A stretch of 64,000 nt of DNA. Origin: Pseudomonas gessardii. Its GTDB lineage: Bacteria > Pseudomonadota > Gammaproteobacteria > Pseudomonadales > Pseudomonadaceae. The stretch's first letter is position 1. The number at the start of each line of letters is the position of its first letter. The position numbers and the translations under genes are program-made. The notes under the pieces are model-generated. The model saw only the letters and a list, made by a program, of their open reading frames with translations, was not told the DNA's origin and ran no database searches. The stretch is from NCBI RefSeq assembly GCF_001983165.1, contig NZ_MNPU01000013.1, forward strand, positions 62,001 to 126,000. Reading direction: 5' to 3'. This document shows positions 42,923 through 54,639 of the stretch, in pieces.

Positions 42923-43573
42923 GTGGCCCGTTCCAAAACTAGCCTTAAGTGGCTGCAAGAGCATTTCAACGATCCTTACGTCAAAAAGGCGCAGAAGGAC
43001 GGCTATCGTTCACGGGCCAGTTATAAGCTGCTGGAGATCCAGGACAAGGACAAGTTGATCCGCCCGGGCATGAGCGTTATTGACCTGGGTGCCGCCCCGG
43101 GTGGTTGGTCCCAGGTGACCAGTCGTCTGATTGGTGGGCAGGGGCGTCTGATCGCGTCCGACATCCTGGAAATGGACAGTATCCCGGATGTGACCTTTGT
43201 TCATGGTGACTTCACCCAGGACGCCGTACTTGCGCAGATCCTTGAGGCGGTAGGAAATTCGCAGGTAGACCTTGTGATTTCCGACATGGCCCCCAATATG
43301 AGTGGATTACCGGCCGTCGATATGCCGCGCGCGATGTTCCTCTGTGAATTGGCGCTGGATTTGGCGGGTCGGGTTTTACGTCCGGGTGGGGATTTCCTTG
43401 TGAAGGTCTTCCAGGGCGAAGGTTTTGACGAGTACCACAAGAACATTCGCAAGTTGTTCGACAAGGTACAGACGCGCAAGCCTGACTCTTCCCGGGACAG
43501 ATCCAGGGAGCAGTATTTGTTGTGCCGCGGCTTCCGCGGTGTCGAGGGCGCTGCGAGCGAAGAGCGTTTTTGA
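42923..43573 (+). CDS. rlmE: 23S rRNA 2'-O-ribose methyltransferase RlmE (FtsJ/RrmJ)
   Basis: Methylates U2552 of 23S rRNA with SAM. 216 residues from a GTG start with AGGTGG upstream. The K-D-K-E catalytic set is seen across [18 protein letters not shown] (Lys), SDMAPNMSG (Asp), [10 protein letters not shown] (Lys) and [10 protein letters not shown] (Glu). The SAM site is [14 protein letters not shown]. About eight extra residues follow the usual family end. It is upstream of ftsH, a long-conserved pair, with a 191-base gap. Confidence 0.96.
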   Translation: MARSKTSLKWLQEHFNDPYVKKAQKDGYRSRASYKLLEIQDKDKLIRPGMSVIDLGAAPGGWSQVTSRLIGGQGRLIASDILEMDSIPDVTFVHGDFTQDAVLAQILEAVGNSQVDLVISDMAPNMSGLPAVDMPRAMFLCELALDLAGRVLRPGGDFLVKVFQGEGFDEYHKNIRKLFDKVQTRKPDSSRDRSREQYLLCRGFRGVEGAASEERF

Positions 43574-43764
43574 GAAATTCGAGGTAGGCGATAGGTTTTT
43601 TTAAATCGCTTTCGTCACGAAGCTTTACGAATATTGTGTAGTCAAAGTTTCACAAAGGGTTACAGACGGCGCCTGCCAGAGTTGTAGGTAATGTAGTAAG
43701 TTAGGCCGGTGAATATCATGCGAAGCGCGCGCCAGTAGCGGAGCTTGCTTCAGAGGGTAGTTAA

Positions 43765-45684
43765 TTGAACGATATGGCAAAGAATCTGATCCTGTGGTTG
43801 ATCATCGCGGCTGTCCTGGTGACGGTGATGAACAACTTCTCCAGCCCTAACGAGCCGCAGACCCTCAACTATTCCGACTTCATCCAGCAAGTTAAGGATG
43901 GCAAGGTCGAGCGCGTGGCGGTTGATGGCTACGTGATCACCGGCAAGCGCACTGATGGCGACAGCTTCAAGACCATTCGTCCGGCGATCCAGGACAACGG
44001 TCTGATCGGCGACCTGGTGGACAACAAGGTGGTCGTCGAGGGCAAGCAGCCTGAGCAACAGAGCATCTGGACCCAGCTCCTGGTGGCCAGTTTCCCGATC
44101 CTGGTGATTATTGCCGTGTTCATGTTCTTCATGCGCCAGATGCAAGGCGGTGCGGGGGGCAAGGGCGGGCCGATGAGCTTCGGCAAGAGCAAGGCACGCC
44201 TGCTTTCCGAAGATCAGGTCAAGACCACCCTGGCTGACGTTGCCGGTTGCGACGAAGCCAAGGAAGAAGTCGGCGAGTTGGTCGAGTTCCTGCGTGATCC
44301 GGGCAAGTTCCAGCGCCTGGGTGGTCGTATTCCTCGCGGTGTACTGATGGTTGGTCCTCCGGGTACTGGTAAAACCTTGCTGGCCAAGGCGATTGCCGGC
44401 GAAGCCAAGGTGCCGTTCTTCACCATTTCCGGTTCCGACTTCGTCGAGATGTTCGTCGGCGTGGGTGCCAGCCGTGTGCGTGACATGTTCGAGCAGGCCA
44501 AGAAGCACGCGCCGTGCATCATCTTTATCGACGAAATCGACGCCGTTGGTCGCCATCGTGGTGCTGGTATGGGCGGTGGTCACGACGAGCGTGAGCAGAC
44601 CCTCAACCAGTTGCTGGTGGAGATGGACGGCTTTGAAATGAACGACGGCATCATCGTGATTGCCGCCACCAACCGTCCTGACGTACTTGACCCGGCACTG
44701 CTGCGTCCGGGTCGTTTCGACCGCCAGGTGGTGGTGGGCTTGCCAGATATTCGTGGCCGTGAGCAGATTCTCAAGGTCCATATGCGCAAAGTGCCAATGG
44801 GCGATGACGTGGCTCCAGGCGTGATTGCCCGTGGGACCCCTGGGTTCTCCGGTGCCGACCTGGCCAACCTGGTGAACGAGGCCTCGCTGTTCGCGGCCCG
44901 TACCGGTAAGCGTATTGTCGAGATGAAGGAATTCGAGCTGGCCAAGGACAAGATCATGATGGGCGCCGAGCGCAAATCCATGGTTATGTCCGAGAAAGAG
45001 AAGCAGAACACCGCTTATCACGAAGCCGGTCATGCCATTGTCGGTCGCGTCGTGCCTGAGCATGACCCGGTCTACAAGGTGTCGATCATTCCGCGTGGCC
45101 GGGCGCTGGGTGTCACCATGTTCCTGCCGGAAGAGGATCGCTACAGCCTCTCCAAGCGCGCCCTGATCAGCCAGATCTGCTCGCTGTACGGCGGCCGTAT
45201 CGCTGAAGAGATGACCCTGGGCTTTGACGGTGTGACCACCGGTGCTTCCAACGACATCATGCGCGCCAGCCAGATTGCCCGGAATATGGTCACCAAGTGG
45301 GGCCTGTCGGAAAAGCTCGGGCCGCTGATGTATGCCGAGGAAGAAGGCGAAGTGTTCCTGGGGCGTGGCGGTGGCGGTCAAGGTGCCAGCTTCTCTGGCG
45401 AGACGGCCAAGCTGATCGACTCTGAAGTGCGCAGCATCATTGACCAGTGCTACGGCACGGCCAAACAGATCCTTACCGATAACCGTGACAAGCTCGACGC
45501 CATGGCTGATGCCTTGATGAAGTACGAGACCATCGATGCCGAGCAGATCGACGACATCATGGCTGGCCGTACGCCTCGCGAGCCTCGTGATTGGGAAGGC
45601 GGTTCGGGTACTTCAGGCACGCCGCCTGTGGTACAGAACGAACGCCCGGAAACCCCAATCGGCGGCCCGGCTGCCGACCTTTAA
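43765..45684 (+). CDS. ftsH: ATP-dependent zinc metalloprotease FtsH
   Basis: Membrane AAA+ protease of 639 residues. Membrane segments lie at about 5-24 and 105-125, with a periplasmic domain between. The AAA module has Walker A GPPGTGKT (about 195-202), Walker [13 protein letters not shown] and the pore loop [10 protein letters not shown]. The zinc site HEAGH is near 419-423. I keep the TTG start at 43765 because AGAGGG lies 7 bases upstream; an ATG at 43774 would give MAKNLILWL. It degrades sigma-32 in other bacteria, tying it to the chaperone genes here. Confidence 0.97.
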   Translation: MNDMAKNLILWLIIAAVLVTVMNNFSSPNEPQTLNYSDFIQQVKDGKVERVAVDGYVITGKRTDGDSFKTIRPAIQDNGLIGDLVDNKVVVEGKQPEQQSIWTQLLVASFPILVIIAVFMFFMRQMQGGAGGKGGPMSFGKSKARLLSEDQVKTTLADVAGCDEAKEEVGELVEFLRDPGKFQRLGGRIPRGVLMVGPPGTGKTLLAKAIAGEAKVPFFTISGSDFVEMFVGVGASRVRDMFEQAKKHAPCIIFIDEIDAVGRHRGAGMGGGHDEREQTLNQLLVEMDGFEMNDGIIVIAATNRPDVLDPALLRPGRFDRQVVVGLPDIRGREQILKVHMRKVPMGDDVAPGVIARGTPGFSGADLANLVNEASLFAARTGKRIVEMKEFELAKDKIMMGAERKSMVMSEKEKQNTAYHEAGHAIVGRVVPEHDPVYKVSIIPRGRALGVTMFLPEEDRYSLSKRALISQICSLYGGRIAEEMTLGFDGVTTGASNDIMRASQIARNMVTKWGLSEKLGPLMYAEEEGEVFLGRGGGGQGASFSGETAKLIDSEVRSIIDQCYGTAKQILTDNRDKLDAMADALMKYETIDAEQIDDIMAGRTPREPRDWEGGSGTSGTPPVVQNERPETPIGGPAADL

Positions 45685-45692
45685 GGCTTGAA

Positions 45693-46544
45693 ATGACTTC
45701 TGTGTTGCCCTCTACCCGGTTGCCTTGCGGCAACCGGGTTCTTGATTTGGCCCGTACTCACGTTATGGGCATTCTTAATATCACCCCTGACTCCTTTTCT
45801 GACGGTGGTCGCTTCAGTCAGCTGGATGCGGCCATGCGTCATGCCCAGGCGATGGTGGCTGCGGGTGCGACCATCATCGATGTCGGTGGCGAATCGACCC
45901 GGCCTGGCGCGCGTGCTGTTTCCCCGTTGGAGGAGATGGAGCGTGTTGCACCGATTGTCGAGCGGATCCACCGTGAGCTGGATGTCATCATTTCGGTAGA
46001 CACCTCGACGCCGGCCGTCATGCGCGAAACAGCGCGGCTTGGGGCCGGGTTGATCAACGACGTGCGCTCACTGCAGCGCGACGGTGCGCTGGATGCTGCC
46101 GCGGCCACCGGGTTGCCTGTGTGCCTGATGCATATGCTCGGCGAGCCGGGGACGATGCAGGACGCTCCGCACTACGACAACCTGGTTGAAGACGTGACGG
46201 AATTTCTTGCAGGGCGCATGGCCCAATGCGCCGCGGCGGGAATCGCGCCTGAGCGGATCATCCTGGATCCGGGGTTTGGTTTTGCCAAGACCCTGCAGCA
46301 CAACCTGAGCCTGTTCAAACATATGGAATCGCTGCATGCCCTTGGTCGCCCCCTGTTGGTTGGGGTGTCGCGCAAGAGCATGATAGGCATGGCCCTGAAT
46401 CGTCCCGTGGGTGAGCGCCTGCATGGCGGCCTGGCCCTGGCGGCGCTGGCCGTTGCCAAGGGCGCGCGCATTCTGCGGGTGCATGATGTGGCCGAGACGG
46501 TTGACGTCGTACGGATGATCGAAGCGGTAGAATCAGCCGAATAA
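45693..46544 (+). CDS. folP: dihydropteroate synthase
   Basis: Folate pathway enzyme of 283 residues joining p-aminobenzoate to the pterin. Signature regions are [14 protein letters not shown] (about 27-40), [13 protein letters not shown] (pterin binding) and [11 protein letters not shown] with the catalytic loop Lys/Ser. The start at 45693 is 8 bases after the ftsH stop; the open frame extends back into ftsH without family similarity. It lies in the conserved ftsH-folP-glmM order. Confidence 0.96.
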   Translation: MTSVLPSTRLPCGNRVLDLARTHVMGILNITPDSFSDGGRFSQLDAAMRHAQAMVAAGATIIDVGGESTRPGARAVSPLEEMERVAPIVERIHRELDVIISVDTSTPAVMRETARLGAGLINDVRSLQRDGALDAAAATGLPVCLMHMLGEPGTMQDAPHYDNLVEDVTEFLAGRMAQCAAAGIAPERIILDPGFGFAKTLQHNLSLFKHMESLHALGRPLLVGVSRKSMIGMALNRPVGERLHGGLALAALAVAKGARILRVHDVAETVDVVRMIEAVESAE

Positions 46545-46560
46545 GAATGATGGAGCACTT

Positions 46561-47898
46561 ATGACTAAAAAATATTTTGGCACCGACGGTATTCGTGGTC
46601 GGGTCGGCGAGTTCCCGATCACTCCGGATTTTATGCTCAAGCTGGGCTGGGCGGCCGGCATGGCCTTCCGCAGCATGGGTGCATGCCGCATCCTGGTCGG
46701 CAAGGACACGCGGATTTCAGGCTATATGTTCGAGTCTGCGCTGGAGGCGGGCCTTTCCGCTGCCGGGGCGGATGTGATGTTGCTGGGGCCGATGCCGACG
46801 CCGGCGATCGCTTACCTGACGCGTACCTTTCACGCTGAAGCCGGTATTGTGATCAGCGCTTCGCACAATCCCCATGATGACAATGGCATCAAGTTCTTCT
46901 CGGGCCAGGGCACCAAGCTGCCGGACGCGATCGAACACATGATCGAAGAGCTGCTGGATGCGCCGATGACGGTCGTCGAGTCGAGCAAGCTGGGCAAGGT
47001 TTCGCGGATCAACGACGCTTCGGGGCGTTATATCGAGTTTTGCAAAAGCAGCGTGCCTACCAGCACCAATTTTGCCGGGCTCAAGGTGGTCATCGACTGT
47101 GCCCATGGCGCGACCTACAAGGTTGCCCCCAGCGTGTTCAAGGAGCTGGGCGCCGAGGTGACCGTGCTGTCGGCCCAGCCCAACGGCTTGAACATCAACG
47201 ATAACTGCGGTTCGACCCATATGGGGCAATTGCAGGCTGCGGTATTGGCCGAGCACGCGGACCTGGGTATTGCCTTCGATGGCGACGGTGACCGGGTGCT
47301 GATGGTCGATCATACCGGCGCCATCGTCGACGGTGACGACCTGTTGTTCATCATTGCCCGCGACCTGCATGAGCGCAACAAACTGCAAGGCGGTGTCGTC
47401 GGCACCCTGATGAGCAACCTGGGGCTGGAGCTGGCCCTGGCCGACCTGGGCATTCCGTTCGTGCGCGCCAATGTGGGCGACCGCTACGTGATTGCCGAGC
47501 TGCTGGAGCGTAACTGGCAGATAGGCGGTGAGAATTCGGGGCATGTCGTGTGCTTCCAGCATACGACTACCGGTGATGCGATCATCGCGGCGCTGCAGGT
47601 GCTGTTGGCCCTGCGCCGCCGTGAAGAAAGCCTGGCCCAGGCACGTCAGGCACTGCGCAAGTGCCCGCAGGTGTTGCTCAATGTACGTTTCTCGGGGGGT
47701 GAAAACCCTATCGAGCACCCGGCGATCAAGGAAGCCTGTGAGCGCGTGACCGTCGCCATGGCGGGGCGTGGCCGGGTCTTGCTGCGCAAGTCGGGAACCG
47801 AGCCTTTGGTGCGCGTGATGGTCGAAGGCGACGACGAAACACAGGTTCGCGGCTATGCCGAAGAGCTGGCAAAACTGGTAACTGAAGTTTGCGCCTGA
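46561..47898 (+). CDS. glmM: phosphoglucosamine mutase
   Basis: Converts glucosamine-6-phosphate to glucosamine-1-phosphate for peptidoglycan and LPS. 445 residues. The phosphoserine loop is [16 protein letters not shown] (Ser about 101), the metal loop [12 protein letters not shown], the sugar loop [10 protein letters not shown] and the phosphate loop [21 protein letters not shown] precedes the ATG. It follows folP after 16 bases. All catalytic residues are present. Confidence 0.97.
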   Translation: MTKKYFGTDGIRGRVGEFPITPDFMLKLGWAAGMAFRSMGACRILVGKDTRISGYMFESALEAGLSAAGADVMLLGPMPTPAIAYLTRTFHAEAGIVISASHNPHDDNGIKFFSGQGTKLPDAIEHMIEELLDAPMTVVESSKLGKVSRINDASGRYIEFCKSSVPTSTNFAGLKVVIDCAHGATYKVAPSVFKELGAEVTVLSAQPNGLNINDNCGSTHMGQLQAAVLAEHADLGIAFDGDGDRVLMVDHTGAIVDGDDLLFIIARDLHERNKLQGGVVGTLMSNLGLELALADLGIPFVRANVGDRYVIAELLERNWQIGGENSGHVVCFQHTTTGDAIIAALQVLLALRRREESLAQARQALRKCPQVLLNVRFSGGENPIEHPAIKEACERVTVAMAGRGRVLLRKSGTEPLVRVMVEGDDETQVRGYAEELAKLVTEVCA

Positions 47899-47964
47899 AT
47901 TCGGCTTGCCAGTGATGATGTGGTTGGGTAACATCTGCGCCCACTTTGACCGACGAGGTACAGC

Positions 47965-48720
47965 ATGCGTCGCACTATGGTAGCTGGTAACTGGAAGATG
48001 CACGGTACCCGCGCCAGTGTCGCTGAGCTGATCAATGGCCTTCGTCACTTGGCCTTGCCGAGCGGTGTTGATGTTGCGGTGTTCCCGCCTTGCTTGCATA
48101 TCAACCAAGTGGTTGATGGCTTGAAAGGCAAGTCGATTCAGGTCGGCGCGCAGAACTCCGCAGTGGAGCCAATGCAAGGTGCGTTGACCGGTGAGATTTC
48201 GCCGAGTCAGTTGGTCGATGCGGGTTGTTCCTATGTGCTTGTCGGGCACTCCGAGCGCCGTCAGATGATGGGCGAGCGTGATGGGACACTCAATCGCAAG
48301 TTCGCAGCGGCACAGGCTTGTGGCTTGATTCCGGTGTTGTGCATAGGGGAGACCCTGGAGCAGCGGGAATCGGGCAAGACTCTTGAAGTTGTCTCGCGTC
48401 AGCTAGGCAGTATCATTGAAGAGTTGGGTGTTGGTGCGTTTGCAAAGGCAGTCATTGCTTACGAGCCGGTCTGGGCCATTGGCACCGGGCTGACTGCTAC
48501 ACCGCAACAGGCGCAGGATGTGCACGCAGCCATCCGCGCGCAGTTGGCGGCAGAGAATTCTGAAGTCGCACAAGGTGTGCGTCTTCTATACGGCGGCAGC
48601 GTGAAGGCGGCCAATGCGGTCGAACTGTTCGGCATGCCGGATATCGATGGGGGGCTCATTGGTGGAGCTTCCCTGAATGCAGATGAGTTCGGTGCGATCT
48701 GTCGCGCCGCGGGAAACTGA
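47965..48720 (+). CDS. tpiA: triosephosphate isomerase
   Basis: Glycolytic enzyme of 251 residues interconverting dihydroxyacetone phosphate and glyceraldehyde-3-phosphate. Substrate and catalytic residues appear in AGNWKMHGT (Asn, Lys), VLVGHSERR (His), [12 protein letters not shown] (Glu) and [10 protein letters not shown] (phosphate). GAGGT lies before the ATG. secG begins 5 bases after its stop, so the two are likely one transcript. Confidence 0.97.
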   Translation: MRRTMVAGNWKMHGTRASVAELINGLRHLALPSGVDVAVFPPCLHINQVVDGLKGKSIQVGAQNSAVEPMQGALTGEISPSQLVDAGCSYVLVGHSERRQMMGERDGTLNRKFAAAQACGLIPVLCIGETLEQRESGKTLEVVSRQLGSIIEELGVGAFAKAVIAYEPVWAIGTGLTATPQQAQDVHAAIRAQLAAENSEVAQGVRLLYGGSVKAANAVELFGMPDIDGGLIGGASLNADEFGAICRAAGN

Positions 48721-48724
48721 AAAA

Positions 48725-49108
48725 ATGCTGGAAACAGTCGTAGTCGTTTTTCATCTGTTGGCTGCTCTGAGCGTCGTCGCTCTGGTTTTGCTGCAACAGG
48801 GTAAAGGTGCGGATGCTGGTGCGTCTTTCGGTGCAGGTGCTTCAAATACTGTGTTCGGAAGCCAAGGTTCCTCTACCTTTCTTAGTAAGTTTACTGCTAT
48901 ACTTGCCGCCGGTTTCTTCATAACCAGCTTGGGGTTAGGTTACTTTGCTAAAGAGAAAGCTCATGTGCTTACTCAAGTAGGTCTCCCAAATCCAGCAGTG
49001 TTGGAAGTGCCAAAAGCAAAACCGGCTTCTGATGATGTCCCGGTGCTTCAAGAGCAAAAGTCGGCTACTCCAGCGACTGACGTGCCTCCAGCTCAAGAGC
49101 AGAAGTAA
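48725..49108 (+). CDS. secG: preprotein translocase subunit SecG
   Basis: Two-helix membrane subunit of the SecYEG channel, 127 residues. Helix 1 is in [20 protein letters not shown]; the conserved loop [20 protein letters not shown] follows; helix 2 is [20 protein letters not shown] Pro/Glu/Lys-rich tail has a near-repeat, DVPVLQEQK and DVPPAQEQK. Codons are more AT-rich than in neighbouring genes. It starts 5 bases after tpiA and is followed by two tRNAs. Confidence 0.95.
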   Translation: MLETVVVVFHLLAALSVVALVLLQQGKGADAGASFGAGASNTVFGSQGSSTFLSKFTAILAAGFFITSLGLGYFAKEKAHVLTQVGLPNPAVLEVPKAKPASDDVPVLQEQKSATPATDVPPAQEQK

Positions 49109-49130
49109 GAAGGGTTGTAAACGCTGTATT

Positions 49131-49216
49131 GCCGAGGTGGTGGAATTGGTAGACACGCAACCTTGAGGTGGTTGTGCCCATAGGGTGTAGGGGTTCGAGT
49201 CCCCTTCTCGGTACCA
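49131..49216 (+). tRNA. tRNA-Leu(GAG)
   Basis: An 86-base gene with encoded CCA. The acceptor GCCGAGG pairs with TCTCGGT (two G-T pairs). The anticodon loop TTGAGGT between CAACC and GGTTG gives GAG. A long variable arm and the T-arm GGGGTTCGAGTCCCC are present. Confidence 0.96.
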
Positions 49217-49227
49217 ATTATCAGGAG

Positions 49228-49250
49228 AGCCCGCTGTTGCGGGCTTTCTT
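49228..49250 (+). terminator. hairpin after tRNA-Leu
   Basis: AGCCCGC-tgtt-GCGGGCT followed by TTCTT. It could end or process the secG-tRNA-Leu transcript before the initiator tRNA. Confidence 0.75.
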
Positions 49251-49312
49251 GTAGGTGGAAGGTTACATTGACCCTGTAAGGGATCGGTCGTATACTTCCG
49301 CCCCAGCTTTGT

Positions 49313-49389
<77 letters not shown>

Positions 49390-49399
49390 GTTTTAGCGG

Positions 49400-49421
49400 A
49401 GCCCCTTTTAAGGGGCTTTTT
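49400..49421 (+). terminator. terminator after tRNA-fMet
   Basis: AGCCCCTT and AAGGGGCT around TT, followed by a run of five T. Confidence 0.9.
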
Positions 49422-49438
49422 GTTAGCTGGACACTTTC

Positions 49439-49490
49439 AACGCCGCTGTTCGACGGCGTTTCAAGGATGGGCGTTTCGCCCATTTTTTTA
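49439..49490 (+). promoter_or_regulatory. tandem hairpins in the rimP leader
   Basis: AACGCCG/CGGCGTT (49439-49460) is followed by ATGGGCG-ttt-CGCCCAT with seven T (49467-49490). The second is a full intrinsic terminator 40 bases before rimP. It may attenuate readthrough from the tRNA transcript into the rimP-nusA operon. Confidence 0.75.
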
Positions 49491-49529
49491 TTTTGCACAG
49501 CATGCACATACATGCACGAGGGGGTTCAG

Positions 49530-49988
49530 GTGTCGAGCAAGCTAGAAGAGTTGCAGGCCTTGCTGGCCCCGGTGGTCGTGGCCCTAGGCTATGAATGCTG
49601 GGGTATTGAGTTTTCGGCTCAAGGTCGCCACTCAATGTTGCGCGTTTATATCGATAAAGAGGGCGGTGTGCTGGTGGACGATTGTGCCATCGTCAGCCGT
49701 CAGATCAGCGGTGTGCTGGATGTTGAAGATCCAATTGCCGTTGAATACACCCTCGAAGTTTCCTCGCCAGGCATGGAACGCCCACTGTTCACTATTGAGC
49801 AGTTTGCTAAATATGTCGGTGAACAAGTGAAGATCAAGCTGCGATCTCCCTTTGAAGGGCGACGCAACTTTCAGGGCCTTCTGCGCGGTGTAGAAGAACA
49901 GGATGTAGTGGTGCAGGTAGACGACCACGAGTTCCTGTTGCCGATCGATATGATCGACAAGGCCAACATTATTCCCAGTTTTGACTGA
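49530..49988 (+). CDS. rimP: ribosome maturation factor RimP
   Basis: Needed for 30S subunit maturation; 152 residues. The GTG start at 49530 has GAGGGGG 6 bases upstream and gives the conserved [20 protein letters not shown]. ATGs at 49503 and 49512 are less likely. The family core [20 protein letters not shown] and the C-terminal Sm-like part ([20 protein letters not shown]) are present. It is first in the operon rimP-nusA-infB-rbfA-truB-rpsO. Confidence 0.96.
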   Translation: MSSKLEELQALLAPVVVALGYECWGIEFSAQGRHSMLRVYIDKEGGVLVDDCAIVSRQISGVLDVEDPIAVEYTLEVSSPGMERPLFTIEQFAKYVGEQVKIKLRSPFEGRRNFQGLLRGVEEQDVVVQVDDHEFLLPIDMIDKANIIPSFD

Positions 49989-50047
49989 GACGTGCCAGAA
50001 ACTGCGGATCCCGCGGATCCAATGGCTTGCGAAAGGCGAGGCGTACG

Positions 50048-51529
50048 ATGAGCAAAGAAGTACTGCTGGTTGTTGAGTCGGTATCCAATGAAAAGGGCGT
50101 ACCGGCTAACGTGATTTTTGAAGCGCTGGAGCTGGCCCTGGCCACTGCTACCAAAAAGCGTTTTGAAGACGAAGTTGATCTGCGTGTGGAAATCAACCGC
50201 CACACCGGAGCCTATGAGACTTTCCGTCGCTGGACGGTCGTCGAAGAAGCCGATCTTGATGATCCGGCCATCGAAACCTGGCCAAGCAAGGTTGCGCAAA
50301 CGCATCCGGGCGCCCAGGTGGGTGACGTCGTCGAGGAAAAGATCGAGTCCATCGAGTTCGGCCGCATCGCTGCACAGACTGCCAAGCAAGTCATCGTGCA
50401 AAAGGTCCGCGAAGCCGAGCGCGCTCAAGTCGTTGACGCCTATCGCGAGCGCCTGGGGGAAATCATCTCCGGCACCGTGAAGAAAGTGACTCGCGACAAC
50501 GTGATCGTCGACCTGGGTAACAACGCTGAAGCGTTGCTGGCCCGTGAAGACATCATTTCCCGCGAAACCTTCCGTGTTGGCGTGCGTTTGCGTGCGCTGC
50601 TCAAGGAAATCCGCACTGAGAACCGTGGCCCTCAACTGATCCTGTCGCGTACCGCGCCGGAAATGTTGATCGAGCTGTTCCGTATTGAAGTGCCGGAAAT
50701 TGCCGAAGGCCTGATCGAAGTCATGGCCGCGTCCCGCGACCCGGGTTCGCGCGCCAAGATCGCGGTCCGCTCCAAGGACAAGCGCATCGACCCGCAAGGT
50801 GCTTGCATTGGCATGCGCGGTTCGCGCGTCCAGGCAGTGTCGGGCGAATTGGGCGGTGAGCGTGTGGATATCGTGCTGTGGGACGATAACCCGGCGCAGT
50901 TCGTGATCAACGCCATGTCCCCGGCCGAAGTCGCGGCAATTATTGTTGACGAAGATGCCCATGCAATGGACATCGCCGTTGGCGCAGACAATCTGGCCCA
51001 GGCCATCGGTCGCGGTGGTCAGAACGTGCGTCTGGCCAGCCAGTTGACTGGTTGGACCCTGAACGTCATGACCGAATCGGACATCCAGGCTAAGCAGCAA
51101 GCAGAAACCGGCGACATCCTGCGCAACTTCATCGACGAGCTGGAAGTCGACGAAGACCTGGCACAGGTGCTGGTAGATGAAGGCTTTACCAGCCTGGAAG
51201 AGATTGCCTACGTACCGGTGGAGGAAATGCTCAACATCGACGGCTTTGACGAAGACACCGTCAACGAGCTTCGCGCTCGGGCCAAGGATCGCTTGTTGAC
51301 TAAAGCCATCGCTACTGAGGAAAAGCTGGCAGACGCCCATCCGGCCGAAGACCTGCTCTCGCTTGAGGGTATGGACAAGGATTTGGCGATGGAACTGGCG
51401 GTGCGCGGCGTAATTACCCGCGAAGACCTGGCCGAGCAGTCTATTGACGACCTGCTCGACATCGACGGCATTGACGATGATCGTGCCGGCAAGTTGATCA
51501 TGGCCGCCCGAGCCCATTGGTTCGAGTAA
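50048..51529 (+). CDS. nusA: transcription termination/antitermination factor NusA
   Basis: RNA polymerase-binding factor of 493 residues. The N-terminal domain (1-125) is followed by S1 (about 135-200, [20 protein letters not shown]). KH1 and KH2 follow (about 230-345, with [20 protein letters not shown] and [17 protein letters not shown]). Two acidic repeats complete it (about 365-490). The start gives [17 protein letters not shown], the conserved N-terminus. infB follows after 27 bases. Confidence 0.97.
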   Translation: MSKEVLLVVESVSNEKGVPANVIFEALELALATATKKRFEDEVDLRVEINRHTGAYETFRRWTVVEEADLDDPAIETWPSKVAQTHPGAQVGDVVEEKIESIEFGRIAAQTAKQVIVQKVREAERAQVVDAYRERLGEIISGTVKKVTRDNVIVDLGNNAEALLAREDIISRETFRVGVRLRALLKEIRTENRGPQLILSRTAPEMLIELFRIEVPEIAEGLIEVMAASRDPGSRAKIAVRSKDKRIDPQGACIGMRGSRVQAVSGELGGERVDIVLWDDNPAQFVINAMSPAEVAAIIVDEDAHAMDIAVGADNLAQAIGRGGQNVRLASQLTGWTLNVMTESDIQAKQQAETGDILRNFIDELEVDEDLAQVLVDEGFTSLEEIAYVPVEEMLNIDGFDEDTVNELRARAKDRLLTKAIATEEKLADAHPAEDLLSLEGMDKDLAMELAVRGVITREDLAEQSIDDLLDIDGIDDDRAGKLIMAARAHWFE

Positions 51530-51556
51530 TTAGGCGCGGCCTGAGGAGAGAAGTGC

Positions 51557-54082
51557 ATGACGCAAGTCACGGTGAAACAACTGGCCGATGAGGTCAAAAC
51601 ACCGGTAGAGCGCCTGTTGCAGCAGATGCGTGAGGCAGGTCTGCCGCACACCGCCGCCGAGGAACATGTGAGCGACAGTGAGAAGCAATCGTTGCTGACT
51701 CACTTGAAAAGCAGCCACAAGGCGAAAGTGGAAGAACCGCGCAAGATTACATTGCAGCGCAAAACAACCAGCACCCTGCGGGTGGCTGGTAGCAAGAGCA
51801 TCAGCGTTGAAGTGCGTAAGAAGAAAGTCTTCGTACAGCGCAGCCCGGAAGAAATCGAAGCCGAGCGCAAACGCGAGATGGACGAACGTCGCGCAGTAGA
51901 AAATGCTGCACGTCAGAAGGCTGAAGAAGAAGCCAAGCGTCGCGCCGAAGAAGAAGCGCGTCGCCAGCCTGCTGCTGCGCAACCTGCTGGTACTGACGCA
52001 GTCGCTGCGCCTAGCGCGCCTGTAGAAGCTGTGCGTGAGGCCGCTCCGGTTGCCGCTGCACCAGCGCCTGCTGCTGACGCTCGCAAGCGCGACGAACCTC
52101 GTCGTCCGGACAAACCACGTGCCGACGATAACAATCGTCGTAGCGGCGGTGGCGATGGCGAGCGTAAAAACGCTCCACATCGTGCTTCGGTCAAAGAGAA
52201 AGCGCCTGCTCCGCGCGTTGCCCCACGTACTACCGACGAAGAAAGCGATGGCTTCCGTCGTGGTGGTCGCGGCAAGGCCAAGCTGAAGAAACGCAACGCC
52301 CACGGTTTCCAGAGCCCAACCGGCCCTGTCGTGCGTGAAGTGAAGATCGGCGAGACCATCACTGTTGGCGATCTCGCCCAGCAGATGTCGGTCAAGGCTG
52401 CTGAAATCATCAAGTTCATGTTCAAGCTGGGTACCCCGGCCACCATCAACCAGGTACTGGACCAGGAAACTGCCCAACTGGTTGCTGAAGAGCTGGGCCA
52501 CAAAGTGACCCTGGTCAGCGACACCGCCCTGGAAGATTCCCTGGCCGAGTCCCTGAAGTTTGAAGGTGAAGCAGTTTCCCGTGCTCCAGTCGTGACCGTC
52601 ATGGGCCACGTTGACCACGGCAAGACCTCCCTGCTCGACTATATCCGTCGTGCCAAGGTTGCCGCGGGCGAAGCCGGCGGTATTACCCAGCACATTGGTG
52701 CCTACCACGTTGAAACCGACCGTGGCATGGTGACGTTCCTCGATACCCCTGGTCACGCCGCGTTTACCGCCATGCGTGCCCGTGGTGCCAAGGCGACTGA
52801 CATCGTGATCCTGGTGGTTGCAGCGGACGACGGCGTGATGCCGCAGACCATCGAAGCCGTTCAGCATGCCAAGGCTGCTGGCGTGCCGCTGGTGGTTGCC
52901 GTGAACAAAATCGACAAGCCGGGCGCCGATCTCGATCGCATCCGTAGCGAACTGTCGGTTCACGGTGTGACTTCCGAAGAGTGGGGTGGCGACACTCCAT
53001 TCGTACCGGTCTCGGCGAAGATGGGTACCGGCGTTGACGAACTGCTTGAAGCCGTCCTGTTGCAAGCCGAAGTCCTGGAACTGACCGCTACGCCATCGGC
53101 TCCTGGCCGTGGTGTGGTCGTTGAATCCCGCCTCGACAAGGGCCGTGGCCCGGTTGCGACCGTGCTGGTTCAAGACGGTACCCTGCGCCAAGGCGACATG
53201 GTGCTGGTCGGTTCCAACTACGGCCGTGTACGTGCCATGCTCGACGAGAACGGCAAGTCCATCAAGGAAGCAGGTCCTGCTATCCCGGTCGAGATTCTCG
53301 GCCTGGACGGTACCCCGGACGCTGGCGACGAGATGAGCGTGGTTGCCGACGAGAAGAAAGCCCGTGAAGTGGCTCTGTTCCGTCAAGGCAAGTTCCGTGA
53401 AGTCAAGCTGGCCCGTGCTCACGCCGGCAAGCTGGAAAACATCTTCGAGAACATGGGCCAGGAAGAGAAGAAGACGCTTAACATCGTCCTCAAATCTGAC
53501 GTGCGTGGCTCCCTCGAGGCGTTGAACGGCGCCTTGAATGGCCTGGGTAACGACGAAGTGCAAGTGCGTGTTGTCGGTGGCGGTGTCGGTGGTATCACCG
53601 AATCCGACGCCAACCTGGCACTGGCTTCCAACGCTGTACTGTTTGGCTTCAACGTGCGTGCCGATGCTGGCGCACGGAAGATCGTCGAGCAGGAAGGCCT
53701 GGACATGCGTTACTACAACGTCATCTACGACATCATCGAAGACGTCAAGAAAGCCCTTACCGGCATGCTTGGCAGTGACGTGCGGGAAAATATCCTGGGT
53801 GTTGCCGAAGTACGAGACGTGTTCCGTTCGCCGAAGTTTGGCGCGATCGCCGGTTGCATGGTTATCGAAGGGACTGTGCACCGTAACCGTCCAATCCGTG
53901 TACTGCGTGAAGACATCGTTATCTTTGAAGGCGAGCTGGAATCCCTGCGCCGCTTCAAGGATGACGCTTCCGAAGTACGTGCCGGCATGGAATGCGGTAT
54001 TGGCGTCAAGAGCTACAACGACGTCAAGCCTGGCGACAAGATCGAAGTCTACGAGAAGGTCCAGGTTGCTCGCAGCCTCTAA
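51557..54082 (+). CDS. infB: translation initiation factor IF-2
   Basis: GTPase of 841 residues that places initiator tRNA on the 30S subunit. An N-terminal IF2-N domain (about 1-55) and a long charged linker rich in Ala, Glu, Arg and Lys (about 100-230) precede a second IF2-N. The G domain carries GHVDHGKT (G1, about 350), DTPGHAAF (G3) and NKIDKPGAD (G4). C-terminal domains bind fMet-tRNA. The tRNA-fMet gene lies 2.2 kb upstream. GGAG precedes the ATG. Confidence 0.98.
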   Translation: MTQVTVKQLADEVKTPVERLLQQMREAGLPHTAAEEHVSDSEKQSLLTHLKSSHKAKVEEPRKITLQRKTTSTLRVAGSKSISVEVRKKKVFVQRSPEEIEAERKREMDERRAVENAARQKAEEEAKRRAEEEARRQPAAAQPAGTDAVAAPSAPVEAVREAAPVAAAPAPAADARKRDEPRRPDKPRADDNNRRSGGGDGERKNAPHRASVKEKAPAPRVAPRTTDEESDGFRRGGRGKAKLKKRNAHGFQSPTGPVVREVKIGETITVGDLAQQMSVKAAEIIKFMFKLGTPATINQVLDQETAQLVAEELGHKVTLVSDTALEDSLAESLKFEGEAVSRAPVVTVMGHVDHGKTSLLDYIRRAKVAAGEAGGITQHIGAYHVETDRGMVTFLDTPGHAAFTAMRARGAKATDIVILVVAADDGVMPQTIEAVQHAKAAGVPLVVAVNKIDKPGADLDRIRSELSVHGVTSEEWGGDTPFVPVSAKMGTGVDELLEAVLLQAEVLELTATPSAPGRGVVVESRLDKGRGPVATVLVQDGTLRQGDMVLVGSNYGRVRAMLDENGKSIKEAGPAIPVEILGLDGTPDAGDEMSVVADEKKAREVALFRQGKFREVKLARAHAGKLENIFENMGQEEKKTLNIVLKSDVRGSLEALNGALNGLGNDEVQVRVVGGGVGGITESDANLALASNAVLFGFNVRADAGARKIVEQEGLDMRYYNVIYDIIEDVKKALTGMLGSDVRENILGVAEVRDVFRSPKFGAIAGCMVIEGTVHRNRPIRVLREDIVIFEGELESLRRFKDDASEVRAGMECGIGVKSYNDVKPGDKIEVYEKVQVARSL

Positions 54083-54153
54083 CTCGCGCACTTCAGGAGC
54101 CACGCCGCGTGTGGGCATGCAAATGCCCCGCGCAGTGTCCGGACTCTAAACGC

Positions 54154-54189
54154 AACGCCCGGTCTGGCTTTTGTCAGGCCGGGCGTTTG
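54154..54189 (+). terminator. hairpin between infB and rbfA
   Basis: AACGCCCGG and CCGGGCGTT form a long stem extended inside by CTG/CAG, followed by only three T. It is probably a partial terminator or processing site within the operon. Confidence 0.6.
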
Positions 54190-54240
54190 CCGCTTTCAGA
54201 CCCACGGGTTTCACCGTGAGGCAGTAACAGGTAACAAGAC

Positions 54241-54636
54241 ATGGCAAAAGAATACAGCCGTACCCAACGTATCGGCGATCAGATGCAGCGCGAGCTGGCC
54301 CAACTGATCCGTCGCGAAGTCAAAGACCCGCGTGTTGGCCTGGTCACCATCACCGCCGTTGAAGTGAGCCGTGACGTTGGTCACGCCAAGATCTTCATCA
54401 CCGTGATGGGCCAGGACAACAGCGAAGAGATCGCGCAAAGCATCAAGGTGCTCAACTCTGCCGCAGGTTTCCTGCGCATGCAGTTGGCCCGTGAGATGAA
54501 GCTGCGTAGCGTGCCCCAGTTGCACTTCCACTACGACGAGAGCGTCGTGCGTGGTGCGCATCTGTCGGCCCTGATCGAGCGCGCTGTGGCTGAAGACAAT
54601 CAGCATCCGTCCACACCTGAAGACGCCAAGGAGTAA
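54241..54636 (+). CDS. rbfA: ribosome-binding factor A
   Basis: Single KH-like domain protein of 131 residues that helps mature 16S rRNA and cold adaptation. It begins [20 protein letters not shown]. The family segment [20 protein letters not shown] is followed by the AxG kink region [19 protein letters not shown]. It is coupled closely with truB, whose start lies 3 bases after its stop. Confidence 0.97.
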   Translation: MAKEYSRTQRIGDQMQRELAQLIRREVKDPRVGLVTITAVEVSRDVGHAKIFITVMGQDNSEEIAQSIKVLNSAAGFLRMQLAREMKLRSVPQLHFHYDESVVRGAHLSALIERAVAEDNQHPSTPEDAKE

Positions 54637-54639
54637 GCG

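Noticed and set aside
51530..54118. Long minus-strand open frame of 862 codons opposite infB
   Set aside because: Shadow of infB with biased composition and no domain.
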